Source of the DNA: an uncultured Succinivibrio sp.
GTDB lineage: Bacteria; Pseudomonadota; Gammaproteobacteria; Enterobacterales; Succinivibrionaceae
Direction: 5' to 3'
Assembly (NCBI GenBank): GCA_902772715.1
Contig: CACYBT010000313.1
Span: forward strand, 1-8,525
Length of the DNA stretch: 8,525 nucleotides
Positions 1-5,945 of this stretch are shown here, in pieces (the first letter of the stretch is position 1; each line of letters begins with the position of its first letter). Position numbers and translations under genes: made by a program. Below the pieces are notes generated by a model, which saw nothing but the letters and a program-made list of their open reading frames with translations, ran no database searches and had not been told where the DNA came from.

Positions 1-96
1 CAGTGTTCTGAGCTACAGCAGGCGTTTCTGTTGATCCTGGAGAGGAATCAGTGTTCTGAGCTACAGCAGGCGTTTCTGTTGACCCTGGAGAGGAAT
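1..96 (-). repeat. Two tandem 48-bp repeat units
   Basis: Units 1-48 and 49-96 differ at a single base (35 T versus 83 C). On the coding strand that change is GGA versus GGG, both glycine. Each unit is 16 codons, so the array can grow or shrink without breaking the reading frame. The array may continue beyond the left edge of the window. Confidence 0.97.
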
Positions 97-247
97 CCTC
101 AGAAATGGCAATTATAAAGGCAGGAACAACAATAGCTACAAACATATAGACAAGAGCTATAAGCATACCGCATGAGGCTAAGAAACAACAGGTTTTTTTA
201 TTGTTTGGACTTTTGGAATTCTCTGGTTTATTTTGGTTAATGCTCAT
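1..247 (-). CDS. Membrane protein with 16-residue tandem repeats, third gene of the par operon (partial)
   Basis: Reading leftward from ATG at 247, 82 codons stay open to the window edge, so the C-terminus is missing. The product has a polar Asn/Lys-rich cytoplasmic start (residues 1-19), one hydrophobic segment (about residues 20-49, with CCFLASCGMLIALVYMF) and then two near-identical 16-residue units, DSSPGSTETPAVAQNT. The Ser/Thr/Pro-rich repeats look like an extended extracytoplasmic stalk. The start overlaps the end of the RHH gene by 11 nt, and AGAGGA inside the last RHH codons serves as ribosome binding site, so the two are probably translationally coupled. I do not recognise the family. 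Placement after parA and the RHH gene suggests co-expression with partition, but no role in segregation can be shown. The reading frame is well supported by the in-frame repeat; the function is unknown. Confidence 0.75.
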   Translation of the reverse strand, partial: MSINQNKPENSKSPNNKKTCCFLASCGMLIALVYMFVAIVVPAFIIAISEDSSPGSTETPAVAQNTDSSPGSTETPAVAQNT

Positions 248-611
248 ACTGTTTTAATCCTCTATCTAACAAACGTATAACCATGTCATTGACACTAGAC
301 CTTTCTTTTTCAGCAACGGTCTTTAACCTACGTTTCAATGATGGGAACAAAGCGATATTCATCCGCTCGGATTTGCGCTCCTGGCTGGCTTTAGCACATA
401 GCACAGCCACTTCATCCAGAGAAAGATTCTCAGTCATTTCTAGGATTTTTTGCCGTTCTGCTTCTGTCCGTCTATCCTCTCGCGATGCGCAGCGCTCAAC
501 TTCTTCTGTCGGTTCCGGTGTTGCTGTTTGCACTTCTGACGCTGCTGCTTCTATTGTTTCCGCTTCGTTACCACTACTAAGAAATGATAACCCTTTCAGT
601 TTTTTAGCCAT
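237..611 (-). CDS. Ribbon-helix-helix partition protein (ParB/ParG-type partner of ParA)
   Basis: A 124-residue protein. Residues 1-60 are low-complexity and rich in Glu, Ala and Thr. The C-terminus from about residue 81 fits a ribbon-helix-helix fold: a strand RMNIALF (83-89), a helix SLKRRLKTVAEKE, then a second helix after SSVNDMVIRLLDRGLKQY. Genes of this size directly downstream of parA usually encode the DNA-binding partner of type Ib partition systems (ParG or Omega style); the partner binds the centromere, represses the operon and stimulates the ParA ATPase through a flexible tail. Here the flexible N-terminal part would fit that tail. The start has a strong ribosome binding site (AAGGGAG, about 9 nt upstream) and lies 41 nt after parA. 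Family assignment rests on fold pattern plus context, not on a named ortholog. Confidence 0.85.
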   Translation of the reverse strand: MAKKLKGLSFLSSGNEAETIEAAASEVQTATPEPTEEVERCASREDRRTEAERQKILEMTENLSLDEVAVLCAKASQERKSERMNIALFPSLKRRLKTVAEKERSSVNDMVIRLLDRGLKQYEH

Positions 612-652
612 ATCAGTATATCTCCCTTATTCACATGGTATATGTTTATGAG

Positions 653-1405
653 TTAAAATTTTCCGTTCTGAACGATCTCTTTAGCCAAAGCGGTATAGTC
701 AGCGTAAGACGTGCAATCTTTGGGTATAGGTTCCAGCTGCAGAACAGCCTCTTTGACCTTAACCGTGTAGCGAATTTTTGTTTGCAGTAATGGTATGTTA
801 TGAGCAGACAGCAGCTGATTGATTTCGCCTTCCAAATGCTGCGTTAAGGTCAGCCGGGGCTTATAGTCAGTGATGCAGACCCCTAACCATTCTAAACTAG
901 GATTATTCTTAGCCTTTATGGTCTTTACCACGTCGATAATGGTATTAATTCCCTGGATGGCATAGACGTCTAAAGAGGCCGGTGTTAATAGGTAATCCGC
1001 TGCGGTCAAGGCATTGATATTACTCAGACCTAGGCCGGGAGGACAGTCAATAAGAATGATGTCATACTCATTAGCCTGCTGCAATAACTCCTTGAGCAGA
1101 TAATCTTGCTTGGTCTTGCGCGCCTTTAGCGTCAAGCCGTCCATGTTAGGATCACCGGGGACAATGTCACCCCAGGTCTTGACATTATAAATGTTTGACT
1201 TTAGGTCTTGTTTCAGCAGCGCGTCCAAGATGCTCTCATCAGCGTTTATTGCTCCCACCGATACAGTCAAATTGCACTGACTGTCCATGTCAACGCATAG
1301 GACGTTATAGCCTTCAGCCTTTAGTATTGACGCTAAAGCCCACGTTATCGTGGTTTTGCCCACTCCCCCTTTTTGGTTGTATATCGCCATTATCTTAGGT
1401 GGCAT
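653..1405 (-). CDS. parA: ParA-family partition ATPase
   Basis: A 250-residue ParA/Soj-type ATPase, the motor that spaces and segregates plasmid copies over the nucleoid. A deviant Walker A motif, QKGGVGKTT (residues 11-19, signature lysine K12), lies near the N-terminus. A Walker A' motif VDMDSQ follows (38-43) and Walker B is IILID (116-120) followed by CPPGLG. It lacks the long N-terminal HTH extension of type Ia ParA proteins, so it fits type Ib or a chromosomal-Soj-like form. The frame extends to an ATG at 1426, but that site has no ribosome binding site. The ATG at 1405 is preceded by AAGGA with a 7-nt spacer, so I chose it. It is the first gene of an operon with the RHH protein and the repeat membrane protein. 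Confidence 0.93.
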   Translation of the reverse strand: MPPKIMAIYNQKGGVGKTTITWALASILKAEGYNVLCVDMDSQCNLTVSVGAINADESILDALLKQDLKSNIYNVKTWGDIVPGDPNMDGLTLKARKTKQDYLLKELLQQANEYDIILIDCPPGLGLSNINALTAADYLLTPASLDVYAIQGINTIIDVVKTIKAKNNPSLEWLGVCITDYKPRLTLTQHLEGEINQLLSAHNIPLLQTKIRYTVKVKEAVLQLEPIPKDCTSYADYTALAKEIVQNGKF

Positions 1406-1442
1406 GACACATTCCTTGCCTCTCATTATTTTAGAGTGTATT

Positions 1443-1489
1443 TATTTTATCTGAGATAAGATTATCCTGTATTATGTGATATATCATAA
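1443..1489 (-). promoter_or_regulatory. Probable par operon promoter with ATCT/AGAT operator boxes
   Basis: On the minus strand, GATAAT (1466-1461) is a good -10, with a weak -35 TTATGA (1489-1484) 17 bp away. The start-site region holds AATCT, TATCT and CAGAT pentamers in a row (1463-1449), i.e. ATCT, ATCT and AGAT tetramers spaced by one base. Boxes of this size are typical binding units for RHH partition proteins. A perfect 10-bp palindrome, TGATATATCA, spans 1477-1486 in the -35 to spacer region. Autorepression by the RHH product, and possibly centromere activity, is inferred. Confidence 0.5.
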
Positions 1490-1497
1490 ACATAAGA

Positions 1498-1529
1498 AAA
1501 AGCCCTCTACACGACGCAGCAGGGCTTTT
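1498..1529 (-). terminator. Intrinsic terminator after the DUF3800 gene
   Basis: A perfect 9-bp stem, AAAAGCCCT (1498-1506) with AGGGCTTTT (1521-1529), has a 14-nt loop. On the minus strand it is followed by a T-rich run. It lies 63 nt after the DUF3800 stop and just before the par promoter, so it isolates the two units. Confidence 0.8.
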
Positions 1530-1591
1530 AGTAAAAAAAAGGCTGTCTAAGGTGCTTTGCGATGGCATTCCTTCTAATCAACGATAAACGG

Positions 1592-2275
1592 TTAGCAAAA
1601 CTCTTTTTCTTTTATCTTTTTTATGAATTCTTTTCTCAAATCCCTAACCGAGTGAAATACACACATTTCGGATTTTGTCAGTTCATTATGATCAGCTTTG
1701 ATCTCCAGAAGCTTTAAAGTACATAGCATATCCGCGACTTGCAATAGCTTATACTTGCGAGGTTTGACATCCGTTTTTCTGTGCAGGTTGGTAAGTTTCT
1801 TCTGAAAGACATCCAGAAGGGTTTTTGAGAGTGTTGGCTGTCCGTTATCGTAATACAACACAACACGATCAAACGACAGGAAGTAATCAAGATTTTCGTC
1901 CAGGAAACGGAAAAGCAGGAGGTTAATTCGTTCTCTGAGGGCTTTCTCGTTAGGATATTCTTTTCGCGGTATATCAAAGACCTTATAAGTTATCGGAGCT
2001 TTCTTTGCAAAATAAAATAGTTTAGTAAAGATTGCCCGGCGCTCATTAGGCGTCAAATTGCAGTAAACCTCTTCTTTTCTAATCAAGGGACCGGTGTGAA
2101 CAACGTGGTTAAAATAGCCAAGATTAGCCATTTCACGATCTAAGGCTTTTATGCTGTCGGTTATGTCATTGTCCTGCTCATGCAAAACGAGTGTAAAAAT
2201 ATAATACGGCGCGTACTTTGGGTTATAATCACCAAAATCACCTGATTCGTCTACATGAATGCTTAATTCCGACAT
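1592..2275 (-). CDS. DUF3800-family protein
   Basis: A 227-residue protein with the hallmarks of the DUF3800 family: an N-terminal HVDESGDFG (residues 7-15, acidic D9, E10, D13), a central VVLYYDNGQ (138-146) and a C-terminal LLQVADML (177-184, Q179, D182). The spaced acidic residues suggest an RNase H-like metal-dependent active site. The cellular role of the family is not established; members are common on mobile elements. The frame continues upstream to a TTG at 2386, but that extension would encode the promoter and hairpin, and family members normally begin a few residues before DESG. I therefore start at ATG 2275. This start lacks a clear Shine-Dalgarno sequence and follows directly on the T-run of a terminator-like hairpin, which suggests controlled or low expression. 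Single-gene unit ending at the 1498-1529 terminator. Confidence 0.8.
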   Translation of the reverse strand: MSELSIHVDESGDFGDYNPKYAPYYIFTLVLHEQDNDITDSIKALDREMANLGYFNHVVHTGPLIRKEEVYCNLTPNERRAIFTKLFYFAKKAPITYKVFDIPRKEYPNEKALRERINLLLFRFLDENLDYFLSFDRVVLYYDNGQPTLSKTLLDVFQKKLTNLHRKTDVKPRKYKLLQVADMLCTLKLLEIKADHNELTKSEMCVFHSVRDLRKEFIKKIKEKEFC

Positions 2276-2281
2276 ACTCAC

Positions 2282-2308
2282 AAAAAAAATAGCGGGGAGT
2301 CCCCCCGC
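2282..2308 (-). promoter_or_regulatory. Terminator-like attenuator hairpin directly before the DUF3800 start
   Basis: On the minus strand a 6-bp all-GC stem (GCGGGG with CCCCGC, arms 2308-2303 and 2297-2292, 5-nt loop) is followed by TA and eight T residues (2289-2282). The start codon comes 6 nt later. No complete gene lies upstream on this strand that the hairpin would need to terminate. It therefore looks like a transcription attenuator in the DUF3800 leader. Confidence 0.6.
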
Positions 2309-2354
2309 CGAAAGGTTGGACCTTGACATTTCTGCCAGCCCAAATGCTGATTTT

Positions 2355-2382
2355 ATGTTACCACAGAAAGCGAAGAAGTCAA
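2355..2382 (-). promoter_or_regulatory. Candidate promoter of the DUF3800 gene
   Basis: On the minus strand, TTGACT (2382-2377) and TAACAT (2360-2355) are separated by 16 bp. The predicted transcript would start near 2348 and run through the attenuator hairpin before reaching the ATG at 2275. The -10 match is only moderate. Confidence 0.4.
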
Positions 2383-2619
2383 GCAATACGGTAACTTTGG
2401 CTGTAATGGCTATGAAGCAACATTACTTGCTATATTCCACCATTTTAGGTACAATTTCCCTAGCTGTTATCAATAGCAAAATCCCGGTATTTATGGGGTA
2501 AAAGCCCATAGCTCGATTTATAAGAACGGTATTTTAACGACTGAGGTAAGTTTAACGAATCCATATCAGGAGTTTAGGCAGACATTACTCCGAGGTCTTT
2601 TCGGATTCCCATTTTTGCT

Positions 2620-2683
2620 GACAGGATGCCCAAAAATTTTTTATTCTCTCATGTCCCGCAGTGGGATTTTTTTATATCCTGTC
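2620..2683 (+). repeat. Inverted repeat GACAGGAT/ATCCTGTC enclosing a T-run hairpin
   Basis: The arms at 2620-2627 and 2676-2683 are perfect 8-bp complements. Between them lies a small hairpin, TCCC (2654-2657) with GGGA (2663-2666), followed by seven T residues (2667-2673). On the plus strand the inner part resembles a weak terminator held inside an outer stem. It may be an RNA with two alternative folds, or an end of a lost element. Confidence 0.5.
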
Positions 2684-2749
2684 CTGCGGCGCGTGTAGCG
2701 GATCGGATTTTTAATGTAAGCTGTCCTGGCTTCTGTCTGTGTTTAAATG

Positions 2750-2791
2750 TGATACAATCTGAGATGAGATAAAATATTAATAATCTCAGAT
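2750..2791 (+). promoter_or_regulatory. Lipoprotein-unit promoter with paired ATCTsAGAT operators
   Basis: An extended -10, TG-A-TACAAT (2750-2758), overlaps a box array: ATCTGAGAT (2757-2765) plus GAGAT, and the inverted copy ATCTCAGAT (2783-2791), centre to centre 26 bp. The stretch 2756-2776 matches the par promoter array (1463-1443 on the minus strand) at 16 of 21 positions, with the middle ATCT box flipped to AGAT. No good -35 is visible. Binding by the RHH partition protein is inferred from the shared boxes. Confidence 0.5.
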
Positions 2792-2830
2792 AAAGGGATA
2801 GTGTTATTCATTTGACGGATAAGCCGGCGG

Positions 2831-2857
2831 TGTAAGCGACATAAAAAAACTCTTACA
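2831..2857. repeat. Inverted repeat TGTAAG/CTTACA in the lipoprotein leader
   Basis: Six-base arms at 2831-2836 and 2852-2857 are separated by 15 bases including a seven-A run. It lies about 120 nt before the lipoprotein start. Possible leader hairpin. Confidence 0.35.
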
Positions 2858-2883
2858 TCGCTCGGTCATAGCGTTCAGCCTTA

Positions 2884-2908
2884 ACAAACTTAGGATTCCT
2901 AAGTTTGT
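2884..2908. repeat. Perfect 11-bp palindromic hairpin in the lipoprotein leader
   Basis: ACAAACTTAGG (2884-2894) and CCTAAGTTTGT (2898-2908) flank a 3-nt ATT loop. No T-run follows on the plus strand, so it is a poor terminator. It sits 68 nt before the start codon. An operator or an mRNA leader hairpin is more likely. Confidence 0.7.
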
Positions 2909-2976
2909 CTAAATAGGTATAGCCGTACAAACATTTAACATACACAATACTGAAAATCCTCAGAGGAGGTATAACT

Positions 2977-3624
2977 GTGAGAGCATTCATTCTCGCTGCC
3001 TTATTATCTGTCTGCATCATCCTCACAGGGTGTGGACCATCTCAGCAAGAGTACGACAAATTAAAACAAGAAAATGATTCTCTGTCTCAGAAAAATGCTT
3101 CTTTAGAACAGGAAGTCGGTTCTTTAAACCAACAGTTAACAAGCATTACCGCAGAACGTAATGAGTTCAAAAGCAAATATGAACAAGTTTCTCAAAAGCG
3201 CGATAAACTAACCACCAGAGTTGCAGATTTAGAAGGTAAGCTGAATAACGCAAGAAAAGAAGCCCAGGTAGCCACTAAAGCTGCTAAAGAAGCGCAGGAA
3301 GCTAAACAGGCAAGTTCCTATACACCACAAGAATATGTGTTTGATCACTTTGGTGAACTATTGCGCAACAGTCAGCAATACGTTGGCAGAACAGTAACAT
3401 TGTATGGCAAACAGTATTGTGAGAGCCGTAAAGATGATGGATATTTCCTTATTCAAGACAACGCAAGAAACATGGTGAATGTTTATGCTAATTCAGACAA
3501 ATGGAGAACTTATGAAGGTGACTATATCCGCGCTACGGGCACATACTGCATAGATGCTGATGGCTACTTTAGCAAAGGCGCATTAAAAAACTGCTCTTTG
3601 GTTGAATGCCGAGTCTCTAAATAG
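2977..3624 (+). CDS. Coiled-coil lipoprotein with an OB-fold-like C-terminal domain
   Basis: A 215-residue predicted lipoprotein. A type II signal peptide (residues 1-18) ends in the lipobox LTGC, with C19 as the lipidated residue. Residues about 24-112 form a long charged coiled coil (repeated KLKQEND, QKNASLEQEV, LNQQL patterns, then an Ala/Lys/Glu-rich helix). Residues about 118-213 look like an OB-fold-type beta domain: YVGRTVTLYGKQY, FLIQD, NMVNVYANSDKW, GDYIRATGTY. This fits a membrane-anchored stalk that presents a small binding domain in the periplasm or on the surface. The start is GTG with an ideal AGGAGGT 6 nt upstream. I do not recognise the exact family. First gene of an exported-protein cluster; it may or may not share a transcript with the next two genes, since a hairpin and 207 bp follow. 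Confidence 0.85.
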   Translation: MRAFILAALLSVCIILTGCGPSQQEYDKLKQENDSLSQKNASLEQEVGSLNQQLTSITAERNEFKSKYEQVSQKRDKLTTRVADLEGKLNNARKEAQVATKAAKEAQEAKQASSYTPQEYVFDHFGELLRNSQQYVGRTVTLYGKQYCESRKDDGYFLIQDNARNMVNVYANSDKWRTYEGDYIRATGTYCIDADGYFSKGALKNCSLVECRVSK

Positions 3625-3633
3625 AGTCTCGGC
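3608..3633. repeat. Hairpin across the lipoprotein stop codon
   Basis: The 26 bases pair as a stem of 11 of 12 positions: GCCGAG at 3608-3613 with CTCGGC at 3628-3633, then one T-T mismatch, then CTCTA with TAGAG. The TAG stop (3622-3624) lies in the 3' arm near the tip. No T-run follows, so 3'-end protection of the mRNA or a weak terminator are both possible. Confidence 0.65.
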
Positions 3634-3778
3634 CAACTAGTAGAGCATCTGCTGAAGCAAGCCTTTCTTGAGTTCTTTGCATTGTTTGTAGACGTTGCCG
3701 TTCCAGTTTTCGTATCGCTTAAAATATGGACTGAAAGGTGGAACATCTGCAGGCATTCCCCATGATAACCAAACACAC

Positions 3779-3806
3779 AGAAACAGTGCTGATATACGCT
3801 GTTTCT
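3779..3806. repeat. Inverted repeat before the first secreted paralogue
   Basis: AGAAACAG (3779-3786) and CTGTTTCT (3799-3806) are perfect 8-bp arms around a 12-nt spacer. They end about 14 nt before the GGAGG ribosome binding site of the gene starting at 3832, so this may be an operator or a leader hairpin. Confidence 0.5.
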
Positions 3807-3831
3807 AAAGTCAACAACAAATGGAGGTAAC

Positions 3832-4530
3832 ATGCGTAACCATAAAACTAAGTTACTATTAATAGCACTATGTGCACTAATAATCCTAACATCCAATAAT
3901 ATTGCTAACGCGAATCACCAGCTTAACCAACAAGCAAAAAAAGACGCTACTCAGTTTATTAATGTAATTATGAATTATCTCACGGTAGATAATTACAGTA
4001 AAGTTTCTGAAAAATACACGACAAATAATATTTTAGCAAAGATTATAAACAATCCCATAGTTCGTGAAGATGCTAAAAAAATATTAGAAGAGGCTAACGA
4101 AGAAACAAACGAAAACAATATTACAGGATTCATCATTACAACAATACAAGTGCAGTTCGAAACCTTGGGATTACAAAATCAAAATCCCTCGGTAAATACA
4201 AGAAATAGTGCGCCTTCGGGATGGAATGTGATAAAATTATTTGATAAACAATCACCAGCATCCGTTCATATGAATAAGGCTCTAATATGTGTCGGTGACC
4301 TTGTTGATATACGCATTCAAATGAAAGGTAAATACAATGCGACAACAAAACGCTGGCAATTCGACCTATTAGACCTCTTAAACAATGTACCTGCAGTTCT
4401 AAATCAAGTAGTCAATTCACATCATAACTTAGAATTACTTACAAAAGGCAGCTATGATGCCGAAGCAGAAAAAGAGCGTGAAGAGACTTACAGCAAACAA
4501 ACTTGGCTGCAGCGCAGCCTTGATAAATAG
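3832..4530 (+). CDS. Secreted protein of unknown function, paralogue A
   Basis: A 232-residue protein with a Sec signal peptide: basic start MRNHKTK, hydrophobic core LLLIALCALIILT, and a type I cleavage site after ANA (residue 27). The mature part begins with a helical block (FINVIMNYLTVDNYSKVSEKYT, then IREDAKK-like pattern at about 78-85) and later has KGKYNATTKRWQFDLLDLL. The same blocks occur in the same order in the next gene, so the two arose by duplication. No transmembrane segment is seen beyond the signal peptide, nor any catalytic motif I recognise. GGAGG 4 nt before the ATG is a strong ribosome binding site. It lies in the exported-protein cluster and is probably in an operon with paralogue B (51 bp gap). 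A periplasmic or surface role is inferred from the signal peptide only. Confidence 0.85.
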   Translation: MRNHKTKLLLIALCALIILTSNNIANANHQLNQQAKKDATQFINVIMNYLTVDNYSKVSEKYTTNNILAKIINNPIVREDAKKILEEANEETNENNITGFIITTIQVQFETLGLQNQNPSVNTRNSAPSGWNVIKLFDKQSPASVHMNKALICVGDLVDIRIQMKGKYNATTKRWQFDLLDLLNNVPAVLNQVVNSHHNLELLTKGSYDAEAEKEREETYSKQTWLQRSLDK

Positions 4531-4581
4531 AAACAACACATATCCTAAAACTATATCGTAATTTATAAGGAGTATAACAAT

Positions 4582-5469
4582 ATGAGTATTAAACACAAAA
4601 CAAAAATCATAAGTGTTTTAATCACTATATTCGCCTGCATATCCACCAACATCAGCTATGCTGCGAATCAAAAAGAACAACAGGCCATAACTGCTGCTAA
4701 CCAGTTCATAAAGGTTTTAGCAGATTATCTCACAACAGACAATTATCAAAAAGTCAGCGAGAACTATACTCTATACAACGGTTTAGCTAACATTATCTCT
4801 AATAAAAGTATAAGAGAAGGAGCAAAGCTAGCTCTGCAACAAGAGAATAAAGACATAAACGAACAAGCGATTACTGAAAAAATAATAGAAACTATTAAAT
4901 TTCAGATTAATAATTCAGGTGTATATAATAAAGGCCTTAACAGCACAGAAGGTAATAGTTCGAAAAAATGGCATATTGAAAAGTGGAAACGCGGTGGTTT
5001 TGCTTATAATGAAGAAAATGATATTGACGACAACACAAAGCCAATACAATTTGAAAAGCACCTAGCAGGGGATGGCGGTCCTCGAGGCACAACATTGCTC
5101 ATGGTGGGGAAATACGACGCAAAACAAAAAAAGTGGAAATTTAATATAGAATCTTTATTAGCGACAATATATTTAACACATGGATTAGGTATTGAAAATT
5201 ACCATGCTGATAAACATACAGAAATATGGAATGAATTAACTGATAATGCCGATAAATGGCAATGGCTACCAATACGGATAATAGATTACAAAAGTAAGGA
5301 GATGACAAGGCGGAGAAAGGAAAACTGTGATCCAAACGATCCCTTGAATCCTGCTAATTATGGCTTAGCTAACAATATGATTCAAACTTGGACTCCAGAT
5401 GAAAGCCTAGAAATGCCTGGATCAGTACCAAATAGTTATTTCACTTACTGCAAAAAATATAACCTTTGA
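4582..5469 (+). CDS. Secreted protein of unknown function, paralogue B
   Basis: A 295-residue protein with a Sec signal peptide (MSIKHKTK, core IISVLITIFACIST, cleavage after SYA at residue 27). The mature N-terminus, QFIKVLADYLTTDNYQKVS followed by ENYT and NKSIREGAK, aligns residue by residue with paralogue A. The later block VGKYDAKQKKWKFNIESLL also matches. It differs by a longer glycine- and charge-rich middle (about residues 125-175) and by an extra C-terminal extension of about 80 residues with KENCDPNDPLNPANYG and two cysteines. AAGGAG 8 nt before the ATG is the ribosome binding site. Last gene of the cluster; a perfect terminator follows. No family recognised. The divergence between the two copies suggests related but distinct targets or partners. 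Confidence 0.85.
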   Translation: MSIKHKTKIISVLITIFACISTNISYAANQKEQQAITAANQFIKVLADYLTTDNYQKVSENYTLYNGLANIISNKSIREGAKLALQQENKDINEQAITEKIIETIKFQINNSGVYNKGLNSTEGNSSKKWHIEKWKRGGFAYNEENDIDDNTKPIQFEKHLAGDGGPRGTTLLMVGKYDAKQKKWKFNIESLLATIYLTHGLGIENYHADKHTEIWNELTDNADKWQWLPIRIIDYKSKEMTRRRKENCDPNDPLNPANYGLANNMIQTWTPDESLEMPGSVPNSYFTYCKKYNL

Positions 5470-5582
5470 TCTAGTATATAAAAATGCCTAAAACGGCTAG
5501 GCTCACAGCTAAACGAAAGCCTTTATCTGTTCCAGAGTAAACTAAACTGGAAAAAATCCTAAGAAAGTTAACATTAAGAAAT

Positions 5583-5626
5583 AACAAAGAAGCCTCCCCA
5601 CTATACAGAAGGGAGGCTTCTTTGTT
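5583..5626. terminator. Strong bidirectional terminator with a 16-bp perfect stem
   Basis: The arms at 5583-5598 (starting AACAAAGAAGCC) and 5611-5626 are perfect complements with a 12-nt loop. A-rich and T-rich stem ends serve both directions. It closes the exported-protein cluster and separates it from the origin region. Confidence 0.93.
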
Positions 5627-5696
5627 CCTCACTTCTATTTTCCCCCTCAGTTATTGTTTGGCAGGAGGAAGCGCCGTTTTCGTTTTCTGTCTCCTC

Positions 5697-5800
5697 GGTT
5701 ACTGAAAAAATCTCAGTAACCACTCAGTAACCCTGTCAGTAACCTGTCTAAAATCCGATATTTCAAGGTATTTCTCTAACCGGGTTACTGAGGTTACTGA
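5697..5800. repeat. Iteron clusters 1 and 2 (GGTTACTGA units)
   Basis: The first cluster has an inverted pair (5697-5705 and 5713-5721, 7-bp gap), then two further TCAGTAACC units at 5724-5732 and 5736-5744, spaced 11 and 12 bp start to start. The second cluster has two directly abutting units in the opposite orientation (5783-5791 and 5792-5800). Confidence 0.92.
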
Positions 5801-5945
5801 GATGTGCATTTCTTTATACGGTAAAAAGAGAAAAAAACACACACAGAGAAGAGCAGCAATAACAAAAAGTGATGGGGTGTAAACAGACAGAGGGATAAAA
5901 AGAGAGAGAAAGTTATATCTTATATATAAAAAATTTTAGTCGCTC

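Larger units (their letters stand above)
2276..2976. other. Gene-free control region between DUF3800 and the lipoprotein gene
   Basis: Seven hundred bases with no convincing coding sequence on either strand. From left to right it holds: the DUF3800 leader and promoter (2282-2382); a small hairpin TATGGG/CCCATA (2492-2510); a TCCGA/TCGGA hairpin (2589-2605); an 8-bp inverted repeat enclosing a short hairpin and T-run (2620-2683); the lipoprotein promoter with ATCT/AGAT boxes (2750-2791); and two inverted repeats in the lipoprotein leader (2831-2857 and 2884-2908). The density of small structures suggests regulation, but I cannot assign any known RNA family here. Confidence 0.5.

Noticed and set aside
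283..651. Plus-strand frame of 122 codons opposite the RHH gene
   Set aside because: It is antisense to a well-supported gene with a strong ribosome binding site, and its product has no plausible domain.
1406..1426. Upstream ATG of parA at 1426 as the true start
   Set aside because: It has no ribosome binding site, whereas the ATG at 1405 has AAGGA with good spacing and gives the normal ParA N-terminus just before the Walker A motif.
2276..2386. TTG start at 2386 for the DUF3800 protein
   Set aside because: The extra 37 residues would be encoded by the promoter and attenuator hairpin and do not resemble the family N-terminus.
2259..2501. An 80-codon plus-strand frame, or its 32-codon tail from ATG 2407, with a hydrophobic stretch
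   Set aside because: There is no ribosome binding site at either start. The first part lies opposite the DUF3800 leader and hairpin, and the short hydrophobic tail has no charge pattern typical of small toxins.
3564..3896. Minus-strand frame of 110 codons across the lipoprotein 3' end and paralogue A
   Set aside because: It overlaps two well-supported plus-strand genes, has no ribosome binding site and shows no recognisable motif.
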